A stretch of DNA of 64,000 nt from the NCBI GenBank assembly GCA_018398585.1, contig JAGTTD010000025.1, positions 16,931,578-16,995,577 on the forward strand, in the 5' to 3' direction. The DNA comes from Simmondsia chinensis (Eukaryota > Streptophyta > Magnoliopsida > Caryophyllales > Simmondsiaceae). The notes under the pieces were generated by a model. The model was given only the letters and a program-made list of their open reading frames with translations, searched no databases and was not told where the DNA came from. Shown piece after piece: positions 23,501 to 34,041 of this stretch (within the stretch, counting starts at the first letter, position 1; each line of letters starts with the position of its first letter). The position numbers were made by a program, and so were the translations under genes.

Positions 23501-25051
23501 GCCAAGCAGATGGGGTTCAGTTATGTGATTGATTACAAGAAGGGAAAGGAAAATGTGGCAGCTGATGCTCTCTCCAGGATTCCGGGACACCAGGTCACTT
23601 GTATGCTATTATCTGCAGTTGATAGCACCTTATATGCTGAGATTCAGCTTTCTTGGCAAACTGATGAGGGATTGCAGCAACTCATTCAGCAATTGGGAAA
23701 AAAACCGCAAAAGCATCCTCACTATAGTTGGCAAGATGGTCAATTGAGACGAAAGGGGAAGTTAGTAGTGGGAAGCGATGAAGCACTTCAGTTGAAAATA
23801 CTTCAATGGCTTCACACATCACCCAGTGCAGGTCATTCGGGAAGGGATGCCTCACTGTAGAGAGTCAGGTCTATGTTCTGGTGGAAGGGCATGTACAAAG
23901 CAGTAGCTGACTATGTTAGAATTTGTCCTATCTGTCAAGCCAATAAATATGAGGCTGTAGCATCTCCAGGTCTCCTCCAACCACTACCCCTCCCTCAGAT
24001 GGTATGGACAGATATTTCCATGGAGTTTGTAGAGGGAATTCCTCGCTTTTTTGGGAAAGATGTAATATTGGTAGTGGTAGACAAACTAAGTAAGGCTGCA
24101 CACTTCCTCTCCTTGACGCATCCCTACACAGCCTTATCCATGGCCCAAACTTATATGGATAACATATACAAGCTCCATGGCATGCCCAATTCCATAGTCA
24201 GTGACTGGAACGCAGTGTTCCAAAGTGAGTTTTGGTAGGCTTTATTTTCCATCCAGGGGGTTGAGCTCCACCTATCCTCAGCTTATCATCCCCAATCTGA
24301 CAGCCAAACTGAGGTGGTTAACAAGGGAGTTGAGGCCTACTTGAGGTGTATATGCAGCTCCCAGCCTCACCTGTGGTCCAAATGGCTTCCCTTGGCTAAA
24401 TGGTGGTATAACACTACCTGGCATTCAGCAACTCAGAAAACCCCTTATGAAATTGTATATGGTCAACCTCCTCCTCTCCACATTCCATACATTCCAGGAG
24501 AGACTCAAGTGGACGCGGTAGACAGAAGCTTGCAACAAAGGGAGGAGATGATTACTCTCACCAAATATCACTTGTCAAGAGCCCAAAATAGGATGAAACA
24601 AGTGGCTGATAGGAGGCGTACTGACAAGAGCTATAAACCAGATGAATAGGCCTATTTGAAACTCCTAACCTATAGACAAATTTCAGTTGCACATCGCCTC
24701 AATCAAAAGCTGTCCCCAAGGTATTTTGGACCCTTTCTAGTGCTGGCTGTTGTGGGTAAAGTGGCATACAGATTGGAATTGCCTGCTTCAGCTCGCATCC
24801 ATGATTTGTTCCATGTGTCCCAGCTTAAACCATACATTGGTCCTCCTCCCACTGTGATCACTCCTGTTCCAGCTGACATTGAGGGTGCGCCATTGAAAAC
24901 ACCAAAGAAAATCCTTGACAGGAAGATGGTTAACAGGGAGAATCGAGCAGCGATGAAGGTTCTTGTGAAGTGGAAGGGATTTCCCAATGAGGAGGCCACT
25001 TGGGAGTTTCTCTATGACCTCCGACTCAAATTCCCTAATTTCCACCCTTGA
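20586..25051 (+). pseudogene. G1 gag-pol with chromodomain, broken
   Basis: Gag probably began at 20586, where the expected ATG of a M-AEGTRAN... start reads GTG. It shifts frame at about 21180 (LLG stop / AKFDSISV). The zinc knuckle CYFCDEKFEAGHRC is near 21535 and protease IDSGSTHNFID near 21760. RT runs from 22299 (VDYRDLNQATIKDKFPIP). The catalytic FFDD block near 22810 lies in a different frame between two compensating indels. RNase H (23153-23580) has stops at 23399 and 23467 and a degenerate first Asp. In integrase, the catalytic block VSDWNAVF replaces the usual VSDRDPVF. Stops lie near 23858, 24236 and 24647. The C-terminus (24656-25051) holds a chromodomain (MKVLVKWKGFPNEEATWEF), which in this family directs insertion to chromatin marks. 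Confidence 0.9.
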
Positions 25052-25081
25052 AGACAAGGGTGATTTTGAGAAGCAGGGTGT

Positions 25082-25543
25082 TGATACAGTGTTTTTAGCA
25101 AAGAGAGCTGTAATTTCCAGTATCGGGTCACATTCGGGCTGTAATTTCCAATTTAGGGCTTATTCGGGTTTGACATTCAGTTTTTGGCCGTTGCGGCTCT
25201 TGGCGGGAAGCTCCTGGCACGTGAGTGGCATGTGATCTTTCAGGGCAATTAAGGCAAGTGCCCGGCACATGCCTCTGGCGTGAATTTGCAGCTAATTTTC
25301 TAGATTATTTTCCTTATTTTTCAGGCTTTTCCTGAATTTATGGATTAATTAGTATTATTTCTTCTATTATTGTTGAGTATAAATAGTTTGATGATCTTGT
25401 AATTAGGGTTTTATCCAAAAATTATCAATACAAGCTTCTCTCTCTCTTATCTTCTTCTTCCCCTTAATCTAATCTCTAATTCTTGCTTTTCTCTAACTCT
25501 ATTTCAGATTGATTGTGAATTCGGATCTGGGAACCCTATATCA
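25082..25543 (+). repeat. G1 3' LTR
   Basis: 462 bp, TGATACAG...TATATCA. Starts about 30 bp after the polyprotein stop. Confidence 0.92.
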
Positions 25544-25548
25544 CTCTC

Positions 25549-25647
25549 GGTAGGGTTATACCCTGATGGGGTAAGGCTGGGTACATCCACCCCCCAGACC
25601 CCGCTTAGACGGGAGCCCTTAAGGCACTGGGTCTGTTGTTGTTGTTG
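25549..25647 (+). mobile_element. 5S-headed SINE, 3' part
   Basis: Continues the SINE split by G1: gtagggttataccctgatgg, ggtaaggctgggtacatcc, cagaccccgcttagacgg, ggcactgggtctg(TTG)n. Directly followed by the right copy of the 20-bp TSD (25648-25667). Confidence 0.88.
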
Positions 25648-26448
25648 TAGTAAAACAATTATATGGTGATGCTATTAATTTGCCTGTAAATTTTTTCGGT
25701 AATTAGTAAGTAATGCAGGATTCAACTCAAAATATATCTTGTATGACTTAGAATTCACAATTTACCTTATGGCTGTGGCACGTTGTGATGATAACAAAAG
25801 TTGAAAAAGAAGAAACTGAGGGAGAAACCGGATCGGACATCTTGTTGCCGAAATTGTTACCGCTGGACTCTGTTATTAGATATTTTTTGACAATCGACAA
25901 AACTCTTACCAAATTAACAAGAGTGCAAGAGAAAACATAAACGGCAAAGAGAGAGTGGGAGCTCCAGGCGAGGAAGGACGAGAGAGAATGTACCTATAGT
26001 TTTGATTCTTATTCAAACTCCTTTATATGAATGTACAACACATATAATTTAAAGTTCAGCCCCTAAAATCTTATACGAGATGATAACACCAAACAAAGAT
26101 AATGGATTTGGATCGAGATTTTTGAAGCTGAATTGAATTTGGGTTGTCATGTTAAACCCGATTAAATAATTAGGTAAATTAGGGTTCATGTTTTGACATG
26201 CTTATATAATTATGTCAGGTATTTGAGTAATATATTACTACTATTATGTAGATGTTTTGGTACTTAAAGATAATTTAGGATATCTTTGGTCATATTAATA
26301 TCTTAATTTATTTCAACAATAATATATATGTCATGTATTTATTATCAAAACCCTAAGATATGTTATCGACATGTTTGTAAGTCACAATCTAATATCTAAC
26401 AGTAAAATAAAGCGATTAACAATCAATCTAAAGCAATTGTACAATAAA

Positions 26449-26500
<52 letters not shown>

Positions 26501-26612
26501 TATATTAAATTAATACAATATGTATAATTAGTACCTAATTTTAATATATATGCATATATAACATACATAGTTAAATTTTAAAAACATATTGTAATATTAA
26601 AAATTATTATAA

Positions 26613-26652
<40 letters not shown>
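25648..26652 (-). other. Upstream region of F-box copy 2; AT-rich intergenic
   Basis: 25668-25990 aligns with 16300-16620 (upstream of copy 1). The remainder is AT-rich and ends in (AT)n tracts (26452-26495, 26618-26652). No intact gene apart from the candidate exon below. Confidence 0.5.
25766..25840 (-). pseudogene. Candidate 5' exon of F-box copy 2
   Basis: The minus strand reads ATG (25840-25838) and 25 codons (MSDPVSPSVSS...), ending exactly at a GTAAAT donor (25765). The paralogous sequence at about 16388-16466 keeps the donor but has lost the ATG. If real, the F-box genes had a small first exon and an intron, now holding the 5S-SINE and G1 here and C1 in copy 1. No transcript evidence can be seen. 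Confidence 0.3.
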
Positions 26653-26656
<4 letters not shown>

Positions 26657-26924
26657 GCATTCTTATGAGAGCATGAGAAGGGCGAATCCTGGCTCTCCAT
26701 TGCAATGGACAGCCCAAATTTATTAAACATTAAAAAAATTATAATTTATGACCCATACTCCTTCATGGAGTAGAAAAAAAAAAGGGGTAAGTGAAGGAAA
26801 TTATTTTTTTTCAATACTCAATAAATCTTGGCGATAACTTTTTTTAATGTCCAACAAATTTGGACCGTCTATTACAATGAAGGGCCGGGATTCACCCCTC
26901 TCACCCTCTCTTAAGAACGCCACT
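26653..26924. mobile_element. MITE with about 65-bp TIRs (Mutator-like)
   Basis: Left AGTGGCATTCTTATGAGAG and right complement AGTGGCGTTCTTAAGAGAG. The TIRs continue through gggtgaatcc and ccaaatttgttgaac blocks for about 65 bp. It lies in (AT)n DNA, which obscures the target duplication. A related, left-truncated copy follows at 26934-27143. Confidence 0.75.
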
Positions 26925-26933
26925 CCATATATA

Positions 26934-27143
26934 TTAAAATAATGTTGAACATTAAAAAAATAATTTACGGCTAAAATTTGTTGAGTATTAAAAAAAAATT
27001 CCCTCCCTTTCCCGTTCTTTCTTTCTGCCTCATGAAGGGGTATAAGCTATAAATTGTTAATTTTTTTTAGTGTTGAATAAATCTTACCGTCCATTATAAT
27101 GGAGGGTCAGGATTCGCCCCTCTCGCGCTGTTACCCTCTCATA
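26934..27143. mobile_element. Left-truncated second MITE of the same family
   Basis: The right TIR is present (ccgtccattataatggaggg, ggattcgcccctctc, ctctcataac). The left side starts inside the TIR (gttgaacattaaaaaaa). Confidence 0.6.
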
Positions 27144-27194
27144 ACAATATATATATATATATATATACACACACCTAAGAAGGTCCCAACACCA

Positions 27195-28377
27195 TGGTTA
27201 TTAAAACCGAGATCCGGATCATAGGATCGTACGATCGTACGATCCTACTATACCCAATTGACCCGGATCGTGTAAAAAATCATAAAAAAATAGAATCGAA
27301 AAAAAATGAAGTAGGATCGGTATGAAATCGGTAGGATCAACGATTCTGACCAATCCTACTGAGTCAAATAGAATAAAGATTATAAAATTTAAAAATTAAA
27401 ATACCCACCCACCCCTCGTTTCTCTCTCCTTCTCACTCTGTCTGCACACCCACATTCCCTTTCCCTTCCCCTTAACCCTAACCCCAACTTTCACCGGCAA
27501 CCACCAGTCATGGCCACCACGCCACGCAATGCCACCCCGTCGACCGACTGCCGCCAGCCATCAGCCAAGTTCTGACATGACACCAACCTAAGGGCCACAC
27601 ACAACCATAGTTTATTTTCTTTTTGGGTAAAAATTCCTAATTTTTGTTTAATTTCTTATTCTTCTAGTATATTATTGAGTTATTTGGGTAATTATTTTGA
27701 TTTATATTTTGTTTATTTTAAGCTTAGTTTTGTTTTGCTTTGTTTAATTTCTAATTTTTTCAAAAAAGTTTTGCTTTGTTTATCTAAGTATACCCATTTG
27801 AATTTTTGTGTTGAATTATTGATTACTTGATTGTAGCCAATTTTATGAATTTTATTGTATTTCTTCAACTTGATAATGTAATATATTGTTCCCTAGTTTT
27901 AATGTTAACTTGATTGTTGATATATATTATGTATTGAACTAAAAATTTGTTTAACTTGCTAATATCATATTCACCAATTGTGAATGCCTCCTCTTTTTAA
28001 TTTTAGTCTTCAAGTTATACTTGTGTTATTCATATATGTTTGACTTAAACATTTCAGATTTATCTATTATATTTGATTTTGATACTTATGAAATTGAACT
28101 TAATTTGTTGGTATTAGTTTGATGGTGTTGCTAGTTTGAATGAATGTTTACTTGATGTACCTCTATTAATTTCGTACTTATGGATTTCTAATGTGTTATG
28201 AAACTAATATTTTTTGCACTTTTTGATGCTCTTTATTGTATATTTAACTTATAATGTGATTTTTATGGATACAAGTTAGTGTTTTACACAAAAAGCAGAA
28301 TATTACGATTCTCGATCCGATTCTACGATCCCGACCCTGAGGACCCCTCACCGATCCTACGTAGAATCTTGATTCTG
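27195..28377. mobile_element. Probable non-autonomous element with GATC-rich ends
   Basis: Both ends are built from GGATCGTACGATC-like words (27210-27360 and 28310-28375) in roughly inverted order. Between them lie a CT-rich leader-like stretch (27410-27480), a short Pro-rich coding-looking patch near 27510, and 700 bp of AT-rich DNA. I find no transposase and no clear target duplication. It could be a hAT-like or Pack-type element. Confidence 0.4.
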
Positions 28378-28502
28378 ACAATCTTGACCAACACGCAAGC
28401 ACCGAATCTCATTAGAACTCTAAAATTAAACGTGCTTGGGCGAGAGTAGTACCAGGATGGGTGACCTCCTGAGAAGTCATTGTATCGCACCCCTCATGTT
28501 AG
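28378..28502 (+). mobile_element. Second 5S-headed SINE, 5' part (continues at 28906)
   Basis: About 28378-28495 matches 5S rRNA: gaactctaaaattaaacgtg, cttgggcgagagtagtacca, ggatgggtgacctcctgaga, ending tatcgcacccctc. It continues, across a solo LTR, into the SINE body (gttgggaattctcgaaaata). This is the same 5S-to-SINE junction as in the first copy. Confidence 0.8.
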
Positions 28503-28900
28503 TGTCAAGATTGTGATGGGTAGGTTAAGTAAACAATTCATTAGTATTAGTCTGTTAGATAACTCATTAATATTAGTACTTTTTGGAGTTATGTATTAGT
28601 GTATTTGTTCTATTCTTGTATTGGAAGGTAATATTGGTTAGTAGTTACTAAGTTGGTTATAGTTAGTTAGTAGGACTAAATATTTTGTTGTGAGATATTT
28701 TGCTATTGGATAAGTAGTTGGTTCTTGCTTTGTAATCCTCATCCAATATAATAGAACAAACTCTTAATTCCTCTCAATTCTCTCTACTTCTCCCTCTATT
28801 CCTTTACTTCTCATCTCTTCCTCATCTCTTTCTCAATTTTTCCTCACCCCAAACTCTCTTTTTTTTAGGTCATAATCCGAGTCCACCTCGGGTCATGACA
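28503..28900 (+). repeat. Solo LTR inserted in the second 5S-headed SINE
   Basis: 398 bp, TGTCAAG...CATGACA, flanked by gttag (28498-28502) / gttgg (28901-28905), a 5-bp TSD with one mismatch. Same family as 34042-34430. No internal region, so it formed by LTR-LTR recombination. Confidence 0.8.
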
Positions 28901-28905
28901 GTTGG

Positions 28906-29008
28906 GAATTCTCGAAAATAGCCTTCCTCCAGGGTAGTACCCTAAAGGGGGAAGGCTGCATATATCCACCCTCTCCCCCCGGCGCACCCTGCTTAGGCGG
29001 GAGCCCTT
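28906..29008 (+). mobile_element. Second 5S-headed SINE, 3' part, tail-truncated
   Basis: Continues with SINE blocks (agggtagtaccctaaagggg, gaaggctgcatatatccacc, cctgcttaggcgggagccc) and stops before the (TTG)n tail. The open frame on the minus strand over this stretch is incidental. Confidence 0.75.
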
Positions 29009-29081
29009 ACATTCAAAAATAGCCTTATATATGTTAAATATATAAATTATATGTATCATGAATCAATATGTGTTAACAATA

Positions 29082-29707
29082 TGTTGTTAAAATAAGCAAA
29101 AATCTTACATCAATGGCGTGGAAATGAAGAATTACCGATGAAGTAGAGCTGAGCGAGGCACAAACCACGCTTTCGTTAAGATGATTTCCACACTCCTCGG
29201 ATAAACCCGATGCAGCAGGTATAATAGCGCGCCGTACCCAGGATACAATGCTCAACAAACACTATCACTCTTAAACCCTACACTGATCTAAGAGGCCAAA
29301 GCCACACTATCCAGACACCCTTAACCCAAAATTATAAGGAGGGGAATTGTGATAAAAGATGGTGAGTAGGATTAAGATACACTCTTTTTTCGTATCTCAA
29401 GTACAACACATCAACCCTTTATTTATAGGATGAAATCAAGCGCATCAAAACAAAATAAAATAAATTAAAGATATTATATCATAATTTAATCTAGACCCGT
29501 TGAAGCAATATTCACAGCCAACGTTCACAATCTTCAATGCATAGAGACGTTGCCAGGCATATTAACATGGGCAATTATCATTTGGTGCTGTAAATGCCTT
29601 CATTTTTTTTTTTTTTTTTTTTATTTTTTATCTATGATATTATTATTTTTTTAAATCTCTTTATTATTTTAATAAAGCAAGCAAAATTTTTATTAAATAA
29701 ACCAACA
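29082..29707 (-). repeat. R2 3' LTR (left copy)
   Basis: 626 bp. Aligns with 33007-33686 minus the SINE. Contains a 16-18 base poly-T tract near 29608. Confidence 0.85.
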
Positions 29708-30260
29708 ATTCCCCACCTTTTAATAAAAATTTTGATTAAGCAAAACTTTCATACGTCATAAGGATGGCCTTGCCTTAAAATCCTTATTAGTGTTTTAACA
29801 ATTCTCGTGCTAGAGTTAGTGGACTTAGCTTTGAATTTTAACTTCTTGAGGGCACGTAGAACGCATCACACATACGAAAGCTCAAAGTGTATATCAATTT
29901 TGGAAGCTCGCACATTATGGCCCTGTGCATCACCTGGATTTCATGAGTGCTCTAGAAAACTGGTCCGAGTTCTCATAAGTGGCAGCCTTTACCTCCACAC
30001 TCATATAGGTGGGTCCGTCAAGAATGTGCTCATGGCCACACATCCCACCCATATGGGCTACAGACCACATTAAGAGCTGTGTTAGCTCAACCTCAGTTAC
30101 AGCCACAAGTGAGTATACTCGATACCATAAGGATGAGCTATCAATTAATTTTAAATATGAAGCATGCTACCCGAGTTACTCCATGATTTGTTTGTCCCTT
30201 TTTAGGATATCCTCATGGACAACTTATTCCTCTTTGGGCTTCAGCCCATTCCCCCTCGAT
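29708..30260 (-). other. R2 purine tract and non-coding 3' module
   Basis: Lies between the polyprotein end and the LTR. It shares blocks with R1 (5165-6009) and R3 (49379-49990), such as catataggtgggtcc and gctctagaa. Confidence 0.55.
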
Positions 30261-33042
30261 GTCATCCAGATCTTATCTCTAGCTTGAGCATTTGTTAATG
30301 CGTCAGCAATATTATCATGTGACCTCACATGAACAATATTCACGATGCCATTAGTAAAATGTTCTCTTACTATACTATGTTTTCTCCTCACAGACCTAGA
30401 TTTTTCATTATAATATTTATTATGTACCCGTCCAATCTCCACAGTGCTATCACAATGCAACAATATAGACAGCACTGATTTCTCCCACATAGGGATATCA
30501 TATAACAAGTTTCTCAACCAGTTTGCCTCATCACATATTATAGATAAAGCAATAAGCTCTGCCTCCATTGTGGACTTTGCTATAATAGTTTGCTTCTTTG
30601 ATTTCCAACTTATTGCATCACCACCCAAGATGAACGCATAACCATTAGTAGACACACGTCTCCAGTGTGAGAGTTCCAATCTGCATCACCAAAGCCTTCA
30701 ACTACAGCTGAAAATCTGTTATAACATAAAGCATAATTCATAGTTCTTTTTAGATATCTCATTAAACGATTAATAGCAGTCCAATGATGGAAGGACGATT
30801 TATGAGTGAACCTGCTCAGAACACCAACTGCATATGCTATATCAGGACATGATGTATCAACAGCATACCTGAGGCTACCAATAATTTTAGCATATTCACT
30901 TTGATTAACAATATCCTCCTTCTTTTCAGTGGGAACTAGGTTAACATTTGGATCTAATGGTGTGCTAGCGGGCATACAATCAAAGTATTTGAATTTTTTC
31001 AAAATCTTCTCCACATAATGAGATTGATCAAGTAAAATGCCATTATTAAATCTATTTAAGTTCATACCAAGGATAACATTAGCCACACCCATATCTTTCA
31101 TGTCAAAATTCTTTTTGAGCATAGTCTTAGTAGAATTTATGATATCTAGATTTGTGCAATAAGTCATCCACATACAAACTTATCATCACATGAGAAACAC
31201 CAATGGACTTATAGTAAATGCACTTGTCACTCTCATTTATTCTAAAGCCATTGTCTACTAAACAAGCATTGAATTTTTCATACCATTATTTAGGGGCTTG
31301 TTTAAGCCCATATAGAGATTTTGTTAATTTGCACACTTTGTGTTCATTACCCAGTTCTATAAATCCTTCAAGTTGGTCCATGTAAATTTCCTCAACTAGG
31401 TCTCCATTTAAAAAGGTTGTTTTTACTTCCATCTGATGTATTTCTAAATTAAGTATAGTAGCTATGGCGACCCGAATAGAAGAGACTTTTGCTACAGGAG
31501 AATACGTATCAAAGAAGTCAATATCTTCTTTTTGTGTAAAACCTTTTGCTACCAACCTAGCCTTGAATTTATCTACGGAACCATCAGGTTTCTTTTTTTC
31601 CGTCTAAGTACCCACTTACACCCTATAGTTCTACAACCTTCGGGTAGATCTACTAGCTTCCATGATTTATTCGCATGTAATGAGTCTAGTTCGTCATTAA
31701 TTGCTTCTCTCCAAAACTTAGAATCAGGTGAGGTGAGAGCTTCCTGTATAGACCTAGGTTCATCCTCGACTAGACATATGATGTTTTCAACAATAAGAGG
31801 ATGTTCTTGTATATTATAAAGTAAATAGTTGGGTCCAAAATCCTTTTGAATCATAGGTCTTTTACTACTTCTAGGTTCTAAGGATGAAGAATCAACTGGA
31901 AATGTACTATCAAGTTCAACCTCCGAGGAATTTTCAATATGTCCATTAATTTTCGTTTTAAAAGGAAACTTGTCTTCATGAAATATAGCATCTATGTCTC
32001 TATAACGATATTATCCTCTAAGTTCAAAAATTTATATGCTTTGCTATCCTATAAAGACACACTTAATAGCTCTTTCTCTTAATTTGAGAATTTTGGGGTC
32101 TGTTTTACTAGCAAAGGCTAGACAACCCCAAACCTTTAGGTAATTCAAGTTAGGTCGTCTCCTTCTCCATAATTCATAAGACGTTTAGAGTATCTTTTTT
32201 CGAGGCACTCTATTAAAAACATAGTTGGCAGTAAGTATAGCCTCCCCCATAAATTCTTAGGTGCACTAGCACTAACCATCATAGCATTGGTGTAGCCAAT
32301 TAGTATCCTATTCTTACGTTCAGCCATCCCATTTGAGGGCAGGGACTAAGAGGGAGTGATTTCATGTACTATCCCTTCCGAACGAATAAAATCTATTAGC
32401 CCTAAAGTTTCATATTCCCTACCTCTATCAGTTCTAAATCTTTTAAATTTTTTTATTAAAACTATTTTCTACTTCTTTCACAAAAGTTTTCAATTTTTCG
32501 AATGCCTCACTTTTAGTTTTAATTAAGTAGATATAGGTGTATCTAGAGAAATTATCGATAAATGTTATAAAGTATCTTTTACCCCCACGGGTTAAAATTC
32601 CTTCAAATTCGCATATGTCAGAATGAATAAGTTCTAATAATTCGATACTCCTATGAACCGACTTATGAGGGCTTTTACTAATCTTGGACAAGCTACAATT
32701 TTTACATTTTTCAAACTTATTGCTAAGTTTAGGAATTAAACCAAGAAAGCACATAGAGTTCATATATTTGCTATTAACATGACAAAGATGAGCAAGCCAA
32801 ATATTCGCACAAGAAACAATACAAACAGAAGCTGAGTTATCTTTATTCATTTCAATGTTTAACTTAAACATACCATCAGATGGATACCCCTTTCCAACAA
32901 AGACATTATTTTTGGTGATCACATATTGGTCAGACTCAATAGTTTGTTTGAAACCCGCTTTATTTAGCAAATATCCAGAAATTAAATTCTTGCGGATTTC
33001 AGGGGTATCCGATGAAGAAGAGCCAAGAAAGGCACGGATCAC
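30224..33042 (-). pseudogene. R2 pol (integrase, RT, RNase H), broken, gag-less
   Basis: Minus strand from 33042: GAG-pre-integrase (EIRKNLISGYLLNKAGF), then integrase zinc site and core start (LIHSDICEF, YFITFIDNFSRYTY) to a frameshift at about 32443. Integrase end (MAERKNRI...) is at 32327-32145 and the linker and RT start (FWREAINDELDSLHANKSW) at 31854-31573. RT palm pieces are 31555-31286 (LKQAPK), with a further break before 31173. RT end and RNase H ([11 protein letters not shown]) run from 31173 to a stop at 30224. The RT active-site block near 31160 is disrupted. It belongs to copia, clearly a different lineage from C1 and C2. Confidence 0.85.
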
Positions 33043-33686
33043 GCTTTCTTTAAGACGATTTCCACGCTTCTATGGATAAACTCGATGCAGTAGGTATAAT
33101 AGCGCACCGTCCCCAAGATACAACGCTCAGCAAACACTATCACTCTTAAACCCTGCATCGATCTAAAAGGCCAAAACCACACTATCTAAACACCCTTAAC
33201 CCAAAATTATAAAGAGGGGAATTGTAGTAGAAGATGGTGAGTAGGATTAAGATACACTCTTTTTTCGTATCTTAAGTACAAAACATCAACCCTTTATTTA
33301 TAGGGTGAAATCAAGAGTATCAAAACAAAATAAAATAAATTAAAGATATTATATCATAATTTAGGCTGGGGGTCCTAGGAAACAGCCTCCCTTCTGCGTA
33401 CATCTACCCCCCTAGACCCTGCTTATGCGGGAGCCCTTGGAGGCACTGGGATTGTTGTTGTTGTTGTTGATGTTGTATATCATAATTTAATCTAGACCCT
33501 TTGAAGCAATATTCACAGCCAACGTTCACAATCTTCAATGCATAGAGACGTTGCCGGGCATATTAACATGGGCAATTATCATTTGGTGCTGTAAATGCCT
33601 TCATTTTTTTTTTATGATATTATTATTTTTAAAATCTCTTTATTATTTTAATAAAGCAAGTAAAATTTTTATTAAATAAACCAAAA
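33007..33686 (-). repeat. R2 5' LTR (right copy), inner end deleted, SINE-interrupted
   Basis: Starts at ccgatgaagaagagcc, matching 29135 onward in the left LTR. The LTR end ccaaca is altered to ccaaaa. The SINE at 33364-33475 is a later insertion because the left LTR lacks it. Confidence 0.8.
33364..33475 (+). mobile_element. 5'-truncated TS/Au-like SINE with perfect 14-bp TSD
   Basis: TSD TATATCATAATTTA at 33350-33363 and 33476-33489. Starts ggctgggggtcctaggaaac, ends (TTG)n-atg-ttg. It has no 5S or tRNA head, so truncated copies also insert with full target duplications. The sister LTR at 29.46 kb shows the empty site. Confidence 0.92.
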
Positions 33687-33691
33687 CAATA

Positions 33692-34041
33692 TTTCGTATT
33701 TATTCTTTTAAATATTTTTATAAAATATTATGTATACATACATATAGCTAAAAATAAAAAGAAAATTATATAAAATACTTTTAAATTTTAATATGTCGTG
33801 TATACATTAAATATATCAAAATTTGTAATAGTGATAACATGAGCAATTACAATAACAATATTCTAATAACCAATATATAGATAAATTTATTCCGAAATTA
33901 TTTGTACAAGTTAGAATTTTATCTGCACCACCAATTTCTCTTAATTAATTAATTTTTTTTATAAAATTAATAAAATATAACATTGCCTAATCAATAGAAT
34001 CAGTTAGAGTAGTATCAAATCCAAAAAAGAATAAATAAAAC
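33692..34041 (-). other. 3' flank of F-box copy 3
   Basis: Aligns with 3270-3990 and 17200-18010 without the TE insertions found there. Provides the empty sites for two SINEs and the 17.4-kb MITE. Confidence 0.65.

Larger units (their letters stand above)
20091..25543 (+). mobile_element. G1: Ty3/gypsy chromovirus (Reina/Tekay type), inactivated
   Basis: LTRs 20091-20539 and 25082-25543 begin TGATACA and end TATCA. The tRNA-Met primer site is at 20541-20552. The probable TSD is atctc (20086-20090) / ctctc (25544-25548). The order gag, protease, RT, RNase H, integrase plus a C-terminal chromodomain defines a chromovirus; the short LTRs and 5.45 kb size fit the Reina lineage (inference). It is inserted inside the 5S-headed SINE, so it is younger than that insertion. 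Confidence 0.92.
29082..33686 (-). mobile_element. R2: Ty1/copia retrotransposon with internal deletion
   Basis: The left (3') LTR is 29082-29707. The right (5') LTR remnant is 33007-33686, interrupted by a SINE. The minus-strand purine tract AAAAGGTGGGGAAT lies at about 29708-29721. Candidate TSD caata (29077-29081, 33687-33691). The interior keeps pol from the end of protease onward. Gag, primer site and the first ~50 bp of the right LTR's inner edge are missing; the junction at about 33006 joins pol (TPEIRKNLISGYLL) directly to LTR sequence. Confidence 0.85.

Noticed and set aside
27465..27485. Telomere-like ccctaaccc repeats
   Set aside because: Only two or three imperfect units in a CT-rich leader-like stretch; too short for an interstitial telomere tract.
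28378..28502. Cassandra-type LTR (plant LTRs that contain 5S sequence)
   Set aside because: No TG...CA LTR ends surround the 5S part at either locus, no primer site or purine tract is near, and the 5S start coincides with a SINE insertion boundary at the other locus.
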